From contig CALWJT010000015.1 in assembly GCA_944381075.1 (NCBI GenBank), positions 1-64,000 of the forward strand: a stretch of 64,000 bases of DNA, given 5' to 3'. Positions within the stretch are counted from its first letter, which is position 1, and every line of letters starts with the position of its first letter. The position numbers were made by a program, and so were the translations under genes. Under the pieces are notes generated by a model. It was not told the DNA's origin. It searched no databases and saw nothing but the letters and a program-made list of their open reading frames with translations. This DNA comes from an uncultured Clostridia bacterium (lineage in GTDB: Bacteria; Bacillota; Clostridia; Oscillospirales; CAG-272). Positions 34,827 through 43,889 of this stretch are shown piece after piece.

Positions 34827-34855
34827 ATTATAAGCCATTATGCACCGAAATGCAA
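34827..34855 (-). promoter_or_regulatory. Sigma-A promoter of the serS T-box transcript
   Basis: Minus strand TTGCAT, 17-bp spacer, TATAAT. Confidence 0.7.
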
Positions 34856-34949
34856 GAGCTTTGGCGAAAATTTCCGGCACTTTGCGCCGATTTTGCCGCT
34901 CAGCCGTAAGTCTTTACAAAAATGTCATAGATTATGTGTGCGGGTTTTC

Positions 34950-34978
34950 TTGATTTTTGGGATTTCCCATGCTATAAT
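34950..34978 (+). promoter_or_regulatory. Promoter of the URO-D family gene
   Basis: TTGATT, 17-bp spacer holding the palindrome GGGATTTCCC, TATAAT. The palindrome between -35 and -10 is a candidate operator. Confidence 0.6.
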
Positions 34979-35064
34979 GAACGTTGCAGATAATTTGCAT
35001 TCTATAGGACAAAGGCCACAAGGCTTTTCTGCTGCCGGAGGATTCCGGAGAAAGGCAATTTGAA

Positions 35065-36069
35065 ATGAAAAATGTCGAACGCTTCCAAGCTGTTATGAAT
35101 TTTGAGAAACCCGACAGGCTTCCCGTTGTCGAATGGGCCGGCTGGTGGGGCGATACGCTCAACCGCTGGTATGAGGAAGGGCTGTCCCGCGATATTCCAT
35201 GGGATAGGATCCAGACCCATCTTGGACTGGATTTTATGCGCAGGATCTGGATGCCTCTCACGACGCCGGACTGTCCGAGTCCCGCCTCGCACGGCGCGCC
35301 GCTTATTTACACGGAGGAAGACTATGAGAGCTTCAAGCCGTATCTTTATCCGAATGAGACGCATAAAAATTGGCAGAATAAGATCGAGATCCTGAAAAAT
35401 CTCAAGCAAGAGCATGACCGCGGCGATGCGGTGCTGTGGTATTCTTACGACGGATTTTTCTGGTTCCCGCGCGTGCTGCTCGGGATTGAGAACCATCTGT
35501 ATTCCTTCTATGATGAGCCGGAGCTTTATCACAGGATCTGTTCGGACCTTGCGGATTATATCATCAGCCAGCTGCCGATCATTTATTCGATCTGCCGTCC
35601 GGAATTCATGGTTTTTTCGGAGGATATGAGCTATAACAACGGTCCGATGCTGTCTGAGGAGCTGTTCGACGAATTTATGCTGCCGTATTATCAGCGGGTG
35701 ATCCCCGAAATCAAAAAATACGGGACAAAGATCATCATCGACAGCGACGGCGATATTTCCATGATGATCCCATGGTTCCGCCGCGCCGGCATCGACGGCG
35801 TGCTGCCGCTGGAGCGGCAGGCCGGCGTTGACGTCGGCAGGCTTCGCGCGCTCTATCCTGATTTTCTGTTCCTCGGCGGCTTTGATAAAATGACGATGCC
35901 GCACGGAGAGGAAGCGATGCGGGCCGAATTTGAAAGACTGCTTCCGACGATGAAAACGGGCGGATATATCCCGTCCTGCGACCATCAGACCCCTCCGGGC
36001 GTTTCCTTTGAAAATTATAAAATCTATGTCCGTCTCTTGAAGGAGTATGCGGAAAAGGCGGTCGAGTAA
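35065..36069 (+). CDS. Uroporphyrinogen decarboxylase (URO-D) family protein
   Basis: A 334-residue barrel protein of the URO-D/MtaA-like superfamily. It opens with ERFQAVMNFEKPDRLPVVEW, the superfamily hallmark, and shows FSEDMSYNNGPMLSEELFDEF, DSDGDISMMIPWF and GGYIPSCDHQTPPGVSFENY. The Cys-aspartate-His near the end resembles zinc-dependent methyltransferase members rather than the haem enzyme, and no haem gene is nearby. In gut Clostridia such proteins often stand alone among sugar genes. Substrate unknown. Confidence 0.85.
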   Translation: MKNVERFQAVMNFEKPDRLPVVEWAGWWGDTLNRWYEEGLSRDIPWDRIQTHLGLDFMRRIWMPLTTPDCPSPASHGAPLIYTEEDYESFKPYLYPNETHKNWQNKIEILKNLKQEHDRGDAVLWYSYDGFFWFPRVLLGIENHLYSFYDEPELYHRICSDLADYIISQLPIIYSICRPEFMVFSEDMSYNNGPMLSEELFDEFMLPYYQRVIPEIKKYGTKIIIDSDGDISMMIPWFRRAGIDGVLPLERQAGVDVGRLRALYPDFLFLGGFDKMTMPHGEEAMRAEFERLLPTMKTGGYIPSCDHQTPPGVSFENYKIYVRLLKEYAEKAVE

Positions 36070-36162
36070 GAAAGAACGAGCTGTTTTATTGTATAATCTG
36101 CATAAAAATTTTCTGTGAAATTGTGTAATAAGCAGAATATTTTTCGTTTGTTAAAGTAAGAT

Positions 36163-36192
36163 TTGATTTATATGGGGGAGTAGTGGTATAAT
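36163..36192 (+). promoter_or_regulatory. Sigma-A promoter of the oligopeptide-binding protein gene
   Basis: TTGATT, 18-bp spacer, TATAAT. Confidence 0.65.
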
Positions 36193-36198
36193 ATAAGC

Positions 36199-36331
36199 TA
36201 TCATCTACGATTTATAGATTGGATTTTGCTTCAAGGTGTCGATAGAAGAAAAAGCGGCGGCCTATCGCCTCGCTGACGCCAAAGCGGGGGAGCCCCGCAG
36301 TTGAAACTTAATTTCGGAGGAGCATGCAAGA
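36199..36331 (+). promoter_or_regulatory. Structured 5' leader, unassigned
   Basis: About 130 nt with nested pairing: CGATAG / CTATCG around 36239-36266, CGCT / AGCG, and GCGGGG / CCCCGC with a GAG loop at 36284-36298, then GGAGGAGC before the ATG. Parts recall the GCGGGGGA box of c-di-AMP (ydaO) riboswitches, but the leader is too short and lacks the GGGGTGAATC element. Confidence 0.4.
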
Positions 36332-38197
36332 ATGAAGAGAGTACTCGCTTTTGTCCTCGCCCTTGCCATGTTTGCGGTATTTTCCGTCGGATGTACGAAG
36401 ATTGCAAAGGATGATCCGGCGCAAATGGGCGCGGAATTTGAGATCTACATGGGTACCAAGGTGATGGACTTGGATCCTGCGATCGCGTATACCGATGAAA
36501 ACGCGGTGAAGATCCTCAGCCTGATTTTTGAGGGCCTGACAAGACTGGACGAAAAGGGAAAGCTGAAAAAAGCACTTGCCAAGGACTGGGAGATCGTGGA
36601 GGATCCCAAGACCGGGGAACCGCGTCTTGAGATCGTCATCAACGATACGTACTGGAGCGACGGCTCCATGGTCCAGGCGAACGATGTCGTGTATGCGTGG
36701 AAGCGCATTCTGGACCCGGATTTTGATTCGCCCGCCGCTTCGATGCTGTACTGCATCAAGGGCGCGCAGGATGCGAAGCTCGGCCTGATCTCCATTGACG
36801 ATATCGGGCTGTATTCCAAATCGGCGACCAAGCTGGTAGTCGAATTTGAAGAGGGCGCCGATATCGACGAGTTCCTTTATAATACGGCAAGCCCGGCGCT
36901 TGTCCCGCTTCGCGAGAACAAGGTCGCGTCCTATCCGGACAGCTGGTCCAAGAGCGCAACGGACCTTTCGACCAACGGACCGTTCCGCGTGAGAAAATTC
37001 TCGAGCGATCCGTCTGAGGCGATCATCCTTGAGCGTTCCAAATATTATTATTTGAATCAGGATGTCCAGACAGAGGCCATCGATAAATATGTAACGCCTT
37101 ACCGCATCACCATCCGCTATGATATTCCGCAGGATCTGTCTCTGGTATATTCTACGGCGAGCACCGATGTGCTTACCATGTATAACAACCGCGAGCTTTT
37201 CTATGTCAGCGGGCTGACGGCGGCGACAGCGGCAAAATACGGAAAGGACGTCAAGACGGAAAAAGAGGCTTCCACGTTTGTCTATTATTTCAATCTGAAT
37301 TCCAGCGAGAACGGAGAGCTGTTCCAGAATGCCGCGGTGCGGCAGGCGCTGTCAATGGCGCTCGACCGGAATTATATCGCACAGCTTGTCGGCTGTGATA
37401 CGGAAGCCGCGACAGGGCTTATCAATGATAAAGTGTTCAACACCAGCCGCGGGACCTCGTTCCGTGAGGAGGGCGGCGATATCATCAGCGCCGCAGGCGA
37501 TATTGAGGGAGCCAAGCAGCTTCTTTCGGAAAATGACATCTGGCCTGAGGACTACGAGGATATTTATATCGTCGTGCGTCAGGATGAGATGAACGACAGC
37601 TATCAGTCCCAGCTTATGGGCTATGTCAGCAAGGAAAAGGCGATCGCACAGTATACGGAAACCGTATGGGAGCAGCTTGGCTTCAATGTGGTGGTAAACT
37701 CGCTTTCCGCAAGCGACTATGATACCGCCTTTGAAACGGGCGATTACGACGTCATCGGACTGGACTATCAGATGCTCTCCGTCTATCCGCTCTACAGCCT
37801 TACGCCTTTCACAAGGGATTATAACGGAAGCGTCAGAGCGGTGACATCTTCGGACCCGGATTACGATGAGAGCCGCGGCGTCATGTACTATGTGAATGAT
37901 GTCCATGTAACGGGCTATTATAATCCGGATTATGATGCGCTGATCGCCTCTGCTTTTGCTGAGACGGACGATGACAAGAGGGCGGAGATCCTCCATGAGG
38001 CGGAAGCTCTTCTTCTAAACGATGCCGTTGTCGTCCCGATCCTGTTCAACACCAACACCTATGTGGTATCGAGCGAGCTTTCCAAGCTTTCGACCAACTA
38101 TTGGGGATATCAGATATTCACAAAGGCGCAGTTGAAGGACTATGTCCAATATCTGCCGTCTGTGAAAAATGCGTCGACCGACGAAGAAGATCAGTAA
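36332..38197 (+). CDS. Oligopeptide ABC transporter substrate-binding lipoprotein (OppA-like)
   Basis: Extracytoplasmic solute-binding protein of family 5, 621 residues. The lipobox is FSVGC with Cys21. The family signature region is seen near DENAVKILSLIFEGLTRLDE and NDVVYAWKRILDPDFDSPAA, and a late NAAVRQALSMALDRNYI. It probably binds peptides. No permease or ATPase genes lie on either side, so it must use a transporter encoded elsewhere or act in sensing. A strong terminator follows directly. Confidence 0.9.
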   Translation: MKRVLAFVLALAMFAVFSVGCTKIAKDDPAQMGAEFEIYMGTKVMDLDPAIAYTDENAVKILSLIFEGLTRLDEKGKLKKALAKDWEIVEDPKTGEPRLEIVINDTYWSDGSMVQANDVVYAWKRILDPDFDSPAASMLYCIKGAQDAKLGLISIDDIGLYSKSATKLVVEFEEGADIDEFLYNTASPALVPLRENKVASYPDSWSKSATDLSTNGPFRVRKFSSDPSEAIILERSKYYYLNQDVQTEAIDKYVTPYRITIRYDIPQDLSLVYSTASTDVLTMYNNRELFYVSGLTAATAAKYGKDVKTEKEASTFVYYFNLNSSENGELFQNAAVRQALSMALDRNYIAQLVGCDTEAATGLINDKVFNTSRGTSFREEGGDIISAAGDIEGAKQLLSENDIWPEDYEDIYIVVRQDEMNDSYQSQLMGYVSKEKAIAQYTETVWEQLGFNVVVNSLSASDYDTAFETGDYDVIGLDYQMLSVYPLYSLTPFTRDYNGSVRAVTSSDPDYDESRGVMYYVNDVHVTGYYNPDYDALIASAFAETDDDKRAEILHEAEALLLNDAVVVPILFNTNTYVVSSELSKLSTNYWGYQIFTKAQLKDYVQYLPSVKNASTDEEDQ

Positions 38198-38201
38198 GAC
38201 A

Positions 38202-38248
38202 ATAGAAAAAGAGGGAGCGGCGCTGCCGCTCCCTCTTTTCTATTTTTA
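38202..38248. terminator. Bidirectional intrinsic terminator
   Basis: ATAGAAAAAGAGGGAGCGGC / GCCGCTCCCTCTTTTCTAT with a GCT loop. It also terminates the convergent DUF4363 gene. Confidence 0.88.
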
Positions 38249-38632
38249 TAAAATTCCGTCCAGCGAAAAGCTTTCCAGCATTTTCAGCCTTTTCAGGCCG
38301 TCGCAGAAGGTCATCCTCGCAATGGTGAAATCATCTGCGTTCCTGTTTTGAAAGCTGATATACATCGTGAGGATCGCATCGTCTGCTCTGTTGATGTTTT
38401 CATACCCGGAGGTGAAGGCGATCCTCTCGAAGCTTTCATCCCATAGCGTCCAAAGCCGTTCCATCTTTTCCTCCGCTGCTGCGGCGTCCGCTTCAAAGGC
38501 GTCCGCGTCGGCAGGGAGCTCTTCCGCGATGGCAAGCAGTTCTTCTATCTTTCCGTCGATATAAAGGGAATTGCAGATAACGAAGGTCAGAACGGCGGCG
38601 GCGAGGACGAGTGATACAAGAAAGGTTTTCAT
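38246..38632 (-). CDS. DUF4363 family protein
   Basis: A 128-residue protein with an N-terminal membrane helix (TFLVSLVLAAAVLTFVICN) and a helical extracytoplasmic domain rich in Ala/Glu (ADADAFEADAAAAEEKMERL) and a WDESFERIA segment. DUF4363 proteins accompany DUF421 proteins in Clostridia. It begins 4 nt after the DUF421 stop, and its AGGAG site lies in the end of that gene. Confidence 0.8.
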   Translation of the reverse strand: MKTFLVSLVLAAAVLTFVICNSLYIDGKIEELLAIAEELPADADAFEADAAAAEEKMERLWTLWDESFERIAFTSGYENINRADDAILTMYISFQNRNADDFTIARMTFCDGLKRLKMLESFSLDGIL

Positions 38633-38636
38633 AGCT

Positions 38637-39311
38637 TTAGGACTCCTTTTTCACGATTTTGATATCGCCTTTGTCGTCGACGGTCATCAAAAAAACGGTT
38701 TTGATGTTTCGGATATGTTTTTTCTGAAGCTGTTCCTCTACCCAGTCCCGGGTTTTTCCTGCATTTTTGACGGCATAATCCATGATATGTCCGTCGATGA
38801 TGACGGAATGCGATATTCCCGCGCCGGCTCCGGTAAGGCCGAGGTCTTCGAGCGTTGCCTGCTTTTTGCTGTCCTTGGGGAAAACGGAGATCTGTCCGTT
38901 CTGCTCCAATATGGCGTATTCCACCTCGTCGGGGGACGCAATGTTCTTCAGTCTCAGTTCACATAGGAGGTCGTCCATGCTGAGACGCATTTTGACCATC
39001 TCCTTTTGGTTGATGATCCCTTTGCGTATGATAATGCTGGGCTTATCGTCGAGGATGCTTTTGATGGCGGCGCTTTTGGTCGCGAGGAAGGACATGATAA
39101 TTTCAAGGCTTATGATAACAACGATCGGTACGACAGAATAGAGAAACGGGATGTTGGCGTTGGTTAAAGGATAGGAAGCGATTTCTGAAAGCAGAATGGT
39201 CGTAACAAGCTCGGATAGCTGGATTTCCCCGATCTGTCTTTTGCCGGAAAGACGCATCGCGCCGATGAGCAGAATATATATCAGTATGGTCCTAATGAAA
39301 ATGGCTGCCAT
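38637..39311 (-). CDS. DUF421 (YetF-type) membrane protein
   Basis: A 224-residue protein with three N-terminal helices (IRTILIYILLIGAMRLSGKR ..., ending near residue 85) and two cytosolic YetF repeats (SMDDLLCELRLKNIASPDEV, and VFPKDSKKQ). Family members include Bacillus YetF/YdfS/YrbG-like proteins found in spore or membrane contexts. AGGAGG precedes the ATG. Operon with the DUF4363 gene. Confidence 0.88.
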   Translation of the reverse strand: MAAIFIRTILIYILLIGAMRLSGKRQIGEIQLSELVTTILLSEIASYPLTNANIPFLYSVVPIVVIISLEIIMSFLATKSAAIKSILDDKPSIIIRKGIINQKEMVKMRLSMDDLLCELRLKNIASPDEVEYAILEQNGQISVFPKDSKKQATLEDLGLTGAGAGISHSVIIDGHIMDYAVKNAGKTRDWVEEQLQKKHIRNIKTVFLMTVDDKGDIKIVKKES

Positions 39312-39381
39312 GAAAATTCCTCCTTAACGCTTCAAAACCCTTCCTTATCCTTATTATTTATGGAAATGTTGAAAATATTTG

Positions 39382-39410
39382 TTGAAAAAATTTCCGTTTT
39401 CGGTTATAAT
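39382..39410 (+). promoter_or_regulatory. Sigma-A promoter of hprK
   Basis: TTGAAA, 17-bp spacer, TATAAT, about 50 nt before the ATG. Confidence 0.7.
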
Positions 39411-39459
39411 CATAATATATTATGAAAAATAGCGGAGCTGTTTTGAAGGGAGGCTAAAG

Positions 39460-40428
39460 ATGGACAATTATAACGACGATTATGGCGCGGAATATCAGGT
39501 ATCCTTTAAAGCGATTATTGAGGAATTCCATCTTGAGGTCATCCATATGCCGGAGGGAAAGTCGGTAAAAATTACGCGCACGGACGTCAATCGTCCGGGG
39601 CTTGCGCTGGCCGGCTTCTTTGAGTGCTTTGACCATAACCGCATCCAGCTCATCGGGAACGCGGAGCATCAGTATTTGGCATCTCTTTCCAAGAAGGATC
39701 GATTTTATAAGATGGAGCAGCTCGCCGTCCATCATCCGCCGGCCATTATTGTGACGACGGGGCTTTCGGTGTTTGAGGAGGTTTTGGAGGCGTCGAAAAA
39801 ATATGGGATCGCCCTTGCCAGGACGCAGGAAAAGACCTCGGCTTTTCAGGCGGCGCTGATCGCCTCTCTGAATATCAGCTTAGCGCCGAGAATTACAAGG
39901 CACGGAGTCCTGGTCGAGGTATACGGAGAAGGTATCCTCATTTTAGGAGAGAGCGGCGTGGGAAAAAGTGAAACTGCCATTGAGCTTGTCAAGCGCGGCC
40001 ATCGCCTGATTGCGGATGATGCGGTCGAGATCAAGCGTGTATCTGCCAAGACACTGGTGGGGACGGCGCCTGAGATCATCCGTCATTTTGTCGAGCTGCG
40101 CGGCATCGGTATTGTCGATGTGAGACGGATTTTCGGTATGGGCGCCGTCAAGGACAGCGAAAAGATCGATATGATCATCAAGCTTGAGCCGTGGGATCAA
40201 GACAAGGTATACGACAGGATGGGACTTGAAACGGAAACCACCAACATTCTCGGCATCGATATCATTACGACGACGATCCCGGTGCGTCCAGGACGAAATC
40301 TCGCCATTATCCTTGAAATCGCGGCGATGAATAACCGTCAGAGAAAGATGGGCTATAATACGGCGGAGGAATTCAACAAACGACTGATGGAGCATATGAC
40401 GGTGAGGAAAGATCCGGAGGAGGAGTGA
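39460..40428 (+). CDS. hprK: HPr kinase/phosphorylase
   Basis: Bifunctional enzyme that phosphorylates or dephosphorylates Ser46 of HPr and so sets carbon catabolite control. It has 322 residues. Seen are the N-terminal domain (VSFKAIIEEFHLEVI), catalytic RHGVLVEVYG (His148), Walker A GESGVGKS (163-170), the HPrK signature VELRGIGIVDVRRIFG, and the C-terminal RPGRNLAIILEIAAMN. It is not followed by lgt as in Bacillus but by a YybS-like gene. HPr itself is not in the window. Confidence 0.95.
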   Translation: MDNYNDDYGAEYQVSFKAIIEEFHLEVIHMPEGKSVKITRTDVNRPGLALAGFFECFDHNRIQLIGNAEHQYLASLSKKDRFYKMEQLAVHHPPAIIVTTGLSVFEEVLEASKKYGIALARTQEKTSAFQAALIASLNISLAPRITRHGVLVEVYGEGILILGESGVGKSETAIELVKRGHRLIADDAVEIKRVSAKTLVGTAPEIIRHFVELRGIGIVDVRRIFGMGAVKDSEKIDMIIKLEPWDQDKVYDRMGLETETTNILGIDIITTTIPVRPGRNLAIILEIAAMNNRQRKMGYNTAEEFNKRLMEHMTVRKDPEEE

Positions 40429-40461
40429 GCTTTCCGATTTTCGGAAGGCCGTATATGCGTT

Positions 40462-41538
40462 ATGAATCAAGAAACGAAAAAAACGACCGTCAATCTGCGT
40501 CCGCTCTGGCTGACAATGGCGCTTTGCGCGGTCATGCTGGTCGGCGCGGTAGATCTTGCCTTTGGAACGCAGATCATAGGTGCGGTCGCTCTCATGAGCG
40601 CTGTGGGGATCCTTGCCGTTATCCTTTTGACCTGCGAGACATATATTTCTATCCTTGACAGCTTGATCCCTCTTGTGATTTTATTTTTCGCGGGCGGGAT
40701 GCAGCTCTGGGTCCCGGCGCTTGGCGCCGTTTCTGTAGTATGTGCGCTGGTCCTGTCCAGCTTGATTAAGGGAAAGGCGGCAAAAACCACTGCCGTTGTG
40801 ATCGTAACGGTGGTGCTGCTGGCATATCTGCTGGTTTTTGCAGCGGTTTTCTATGTATTGGGAGGAAATTCGTTAAGTCCCTCCGCGGTGCTGGACGATA
40901 TCAACGGCGTTTTTGACGGGCTCCGGGAGGAGATGACCCAGTGGGCGAAGGATTATGTGGATTCGTTCCCGCAGGCTCTGCTGGATCGCTATGAAAGTCT
41001 CGGGATCGATAAGGCGACCCTTACGGAGAGCTATGTGGCAAGCGCCGAAGCTACCGTGGATACGCTTCAAATGATTTTACCGGGACTGCTACTCATGGCA
41101 GGGCAGGTTCTTGCGTATCTTGCCGTATGCTTTTTTGTATTGTCTGTGAAAGCGGCGAAATATCATGCTCTGCTTCCGGAGGTGAAGTGGGTCCTGTATC
41201 CGACGCAGATTACGTGCATCGTTTTTCTTGCGGCTACCTTTTTGTATATCATTCTGTCGTTCTTCGTGACGAATCCGCTTACGATCGTGGTATTCAATCT
41301 GCTGCTTGTGCTGTGGCCGTCGATGGCGGCATGCGGGACGCGGGGGCTTTCTGTAAGACTGCGCCACCCTATCCTGCGGAAGAGGACGCTCCTTATTATT
41401 GCTCTGTTTGTCATATTCGGCTTTCTTTTCACTGTGATGGCGATCCAGCTTGCGGCGATCGTTCTGGCGTTCCTCGGCGCAAGAGACGTGCTGTCGCTGC
41501 GAATGGCAGAGTCACAGATGCGCAGGAGAAAAAAATAG
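40462..41538 (+). CDS. DUF2232 (YybS-type) polytopic membrane protein
   Basis: A 358-residue protein with about eight membrane helices and a hydrophilic loop near residues 140-185. It matches the YybS/DUF2232 plan, and the genome position directly before a GdpP (YybT) gene is the classical Bacillota order. Function unknown, with a membrane or energy-coupling role suggested by some family links. GGAAGG lies 13 nt before the ATG. It follows hprK by 33 nt, so hprK-yybS-gdpP is probably one operon. Confidence 0.82.
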   Translation: MNQETKKTTVNLRPLWLTMALCAVMLVGAVDLAFGTQIIGAVALMSAVGILAVILLTCETYISILDSLIPLVILFFAGGMQLWVPALGAVSVVCALVLSSLIKGKAAKTTAVVIVTVVLLAYLLVFAAVFYVLGGNSLSPSAVLDDINGVFDGLREEMTQWAKDYVDSFPQALLDRYESLGIDKATLTESYVASAEATVDTLQMILPGLLLMAGQVLAYLAVCFFVLSVKAAKYHALLPEVKWVLYPTQITCIVFLAATFLYIILSFFVTNPLTIVVFNLLLVLWPSMAACGTRGLSVRLRHPILRKRTLLIIALFVIFGFLFTVMAIQLAAIVLAFLGARDVLSLRMAESQMRRRKK

Positions 41539-41599
41539 ATTCGACCGCCGGAAAAGGACGGTCCCAAACGATGATTTGACACCGGAAGGAGAGCTTGCC

Positions 41600-43645
41600 A
41601 TGCCGGAAAAAAACAATAGAACACGAAATTATTCTCTGTCGGCCGGCGCTATCATTTGCGCCGCGCTCGGCGTCATTGCGCTTGCCGTCTGTGCGATTGT
41701 GCTTGCTTATACCGATTATGATCCCTCGACCGTCGTGCTGTGCGCGCTTGGCTGCTATGGCGGCGCTTTGGTGCTTGCGGGTGTCATCGGCTTTGTGAAC
41801 AACCGGATGTTCGCAGGAGATTTTGCGGAAATGAAGGGCTCGATATTCGGGACCATTTCTCTCGACTTTATCCAAAAGCTGTATCTGCCGGTCCTTATCT
41901 GTGATGAAAAGGGAAAAATCGTATGGTACAACACGGCGCTTTCTTCCAAATTCAGGACCCGCGGCGTATTATATGGAAAATATATCGATAATATTTGCAA
42001 TGCCACCATCGAGCGGATTATCAAAAGTGACGACGAGGGCGCGGAGATCTCTTTCCTTTCTGCAAGTGAGATCGCGGATGAGAATACGGAGGTCTTTCTT
42101 GCAAAGGGATACCGGGTCGTTTCCAAAAGCAAGGTCTTTTACATTACCATTTTTGACAATATAACGGAGGTCAAAAAGCTCTATGCGCAGCTGGAGGATG
42201 AGGAGACTCTGATTGCTTATGCGGTGATCGATAATCTGGATGAGCTGATGCAGTATGTGCAGGAGCTTTATGCGAACGCATCCAGCGATGTGGAGGCGAT
42301 CCTTCGCCGTCATATGGAAAAGGTCGGCGGCATCCTGCGGGATTATGGGCACAACAAGTTTATGTGTGTGTTTGCCGCGAAGCATTTGGAGGAATTTGAA
42401 AAGGACCGTTTTTCCATGCTGGATGAGATCCGCGAGATCCATGTCGGCGATACGACGATGCCCGTCACGATTTCGATGGGGATTTCCACGATTTCCGGCA
42501 GCCTGTATGAAAAAGAACGCGCCACGCAGGCGGCGCTCGATATGGCGCTGCAGCGCGGCGGCGATCAGGTCGTGATCAAGACGGCGGACGGCGTGGAATT
42601 CTACGGAGGGAAAACCAAGACCGTGCAGAAGAGGACCAAGGTGCGTGCCCGTGTGATCGCCAACGAGCTGATCATGCTGATTTCCGCGGCGGACAATGTC
42701 CTTGTGATGGGACATAAATTTGCCGACTTTGATGCGTTCGCCTCCTGCATAGCCGTGGTACGGCTCGCGAAATTCTGCGGGGTCCAGGCGCTTGTCGTAT
42801 CCGATCGAAACGACAAGAATCTTTCGGGCTGCTTTAGGCGGCTGGAGGGAAATCCCGAATATCAAAACCTTTTTGTCGATAAGATCGAAGCGCAGGATAT
42901 GATCCAAAGCGGGACCCTTGTCGTGGTGGTCGACGTCAACAATTTGGATTTCTGCGAGGCGCCGGATGTGGTCAACACGGTGCAGAATCTTGTCATTATC
43001 GACCATCACCGCAAAACGGCGGAATTTAAAAGCCAGCCCAAGATCGCCTATATCGAGCCGTCCGCAAGCTCTGCCTCCGAGCTTATGAGCGAATTCTTAG
43101 AGCAGATCCTGCCGCAGGGGACGCTGCCGAAGGTGGAGGCAGATCTGCTGCTTGCCGGCATGCTGCTGGATACCAAGCGCTTTACCCACAACACCGGCGT
43201 GCGGACTTTTTCCTCTGCCCTGTATCTGCGCAGCGAGGGGGCGAGCCCCATCGATGCGCAGGCGCTCTTTAAAATGAATATCGAGGACTTTCTTTCCGAG
43301 GCGAAATTTGAGAGCAATGTCGTCATTTACAAATCTGTCATTGCCATCGCGCTCAATGACAGCAATGAAAACACGTCGGTCGGGCGTGTCAATGCGGCGC
43401 GCGCGGCGGACCGGCTGCTGGGCGTCGAGGGCGTGCTTGCCGCATTCGCGCTCTGCCGGATTGGCGATACCGTTCATATTTCGGCGCGTTCCCAGGGAAA
43501 AATCAATGTACAGCTCATTTTGGAAAAAATGGGCGGCGGTGGTCATTTTGATTCCGCCGGAGCACAGATGCAGGGCTCTTCCGTGGCCAATACCCTGACG
43601 ATGCTTCGCGCGGCCATTGACGAATACCTTGCCGAAAATATGTGA
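41600..43645 (+). CDS. gdpP: GdpP/YybT-type cyclic-di-AMP phosphodiesterase
   Basis: Hydrolyses c-di-AMP to pApA. It has 681 residues: two membrane helices (about 15-66), a degenerate PAS domain (about 95-170), a modified GGDEF domain ending in LQRGGDQVVIK, then the DHH domain with GHKFADFDAF (371-380) and IIDHHRK (Asp468-His469-His470), and DHHA1 with GGGGHFDSAG near 645. All metal-binding motifs look intact. AAGGAG sits 8 nt before the ATG at 41600; a longer in-frame start at 41450 overlaps yybS and is rejected. rplI, its usual downstream partner, is absent. Confidence 0.93.
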   Translation: MPEKNNRTRNYSLSAGAIICAALGVIALAVCAIVLAYTDYDPSTVVLCALGCYGGALVLAGVIGFVNNRMFAGDFAEMKGSIFGTISLDFIQKLYLPVLICDEKGKIVWYNTALSSKFRTRGVLYGKYIDNICNATIERIIKSDDEGAEISFLSASEIADENTEVFLAKGYRVVSKSKVFYITIFDNITEVKKLYAQLEDEETLIAYAVIDNLDELMQYVQELYANASSDVEAILRRHMEKVGGILRDYGHNKFMCVFAAKHLEEFEKDRFSMLDEIREIHVGDTTMPVTISMGISTISGSLYEKERATQAALDMALQRGGDQVVIKTADGVEFYGGKTKTVQKRTKVRARVIANELIMLISAADNVLVMGHKFADFDAFASCIAVVRLAKFCGVQALVVSDRNDKNLSGCFRRLEGNPEYQNLFVDKIEAQDMIQSGTLVVVVDVNNLDFCEAPDVVNTVQNLVIIDHHRKTAEFKSQPKIAYIEPSASSASELMSEFLEQILPQGTLPKVEADLLLAGMLLDTKRFTHNTGVRTFSSALYLRSEGASPIDAQALFKMNIEDFLSEAKFESNVVIYKSVIAIALNDSNENTSVGRVNAARAADRLLGVEGVLAAFALCRIGDTVHISARSQGKINVQLILEKMGGGGHFDSAGAQMQGSSVANTLTMLRAAIDEYLAENM

Positions 43646-43742
43646 GCGCCGCGCAGAAGGGAGCTCACGGCGCCGCGCTGCATCGAGAAAATAGAAAGCA
43701 GAATCCTTCCGTGAAAAGAGCGGGAAGGTTGAAAACGTCTTC

Positions 43743-43784
43743 AGAAAGGCTTTTCTTTTGTCAAAGAAAAGCCTTTCTTTTTTG
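43743..43784 (+). terminator. Intrinsic terminator after gdpP
   Basis: AGAAAGGCTTTTCTTT / AAAGAAAAGCCTTTCT with a TGTC loop and TTTTT. Confidence 0.88.
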
Positions 43785-43815
43785 CAGATGGGCTCCTGAC
43801 GAGGGGTCTGCTTCT

Positions 43816-43859
43816 TTGTCAAGTCCTCCTTTGGCCGCATATACTCATAGCGGAGTATA
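43816..43859 (+). promoter_or_regulatory. Promoter and palindromic operator of feoAB
   Basis: TTGTCA, 18-bp spacer, TATACT. The -10 forms the left arm of a perfect 7-bp inverted repeat TATACTC - 6 nt - GAGTATA (43840-43859). The position suggests repression, perhaps by an iron or manganese regulator. The sequence is not a standard Fur box. Confidence 0.5.
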
Positions 43860-43889
43860 AAAATCGGAAGTCCGAGGAAAGGAACGAAT

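Noticed and set aside
35065..36069. Haem-biosynthetic hemE
   Set aside because: Only the superfamily fold is shared. The neighbourhood has no haem genes and the C-terminal Cys/His pattern fits methyltransferase-type relatives better.
36265..36331. Complete ydaO-type c-di-AMP riboswitch
   Set aside because: Only one box resembles it; length is about one third of the real motif and the GGGGTGAATC partner is missing.
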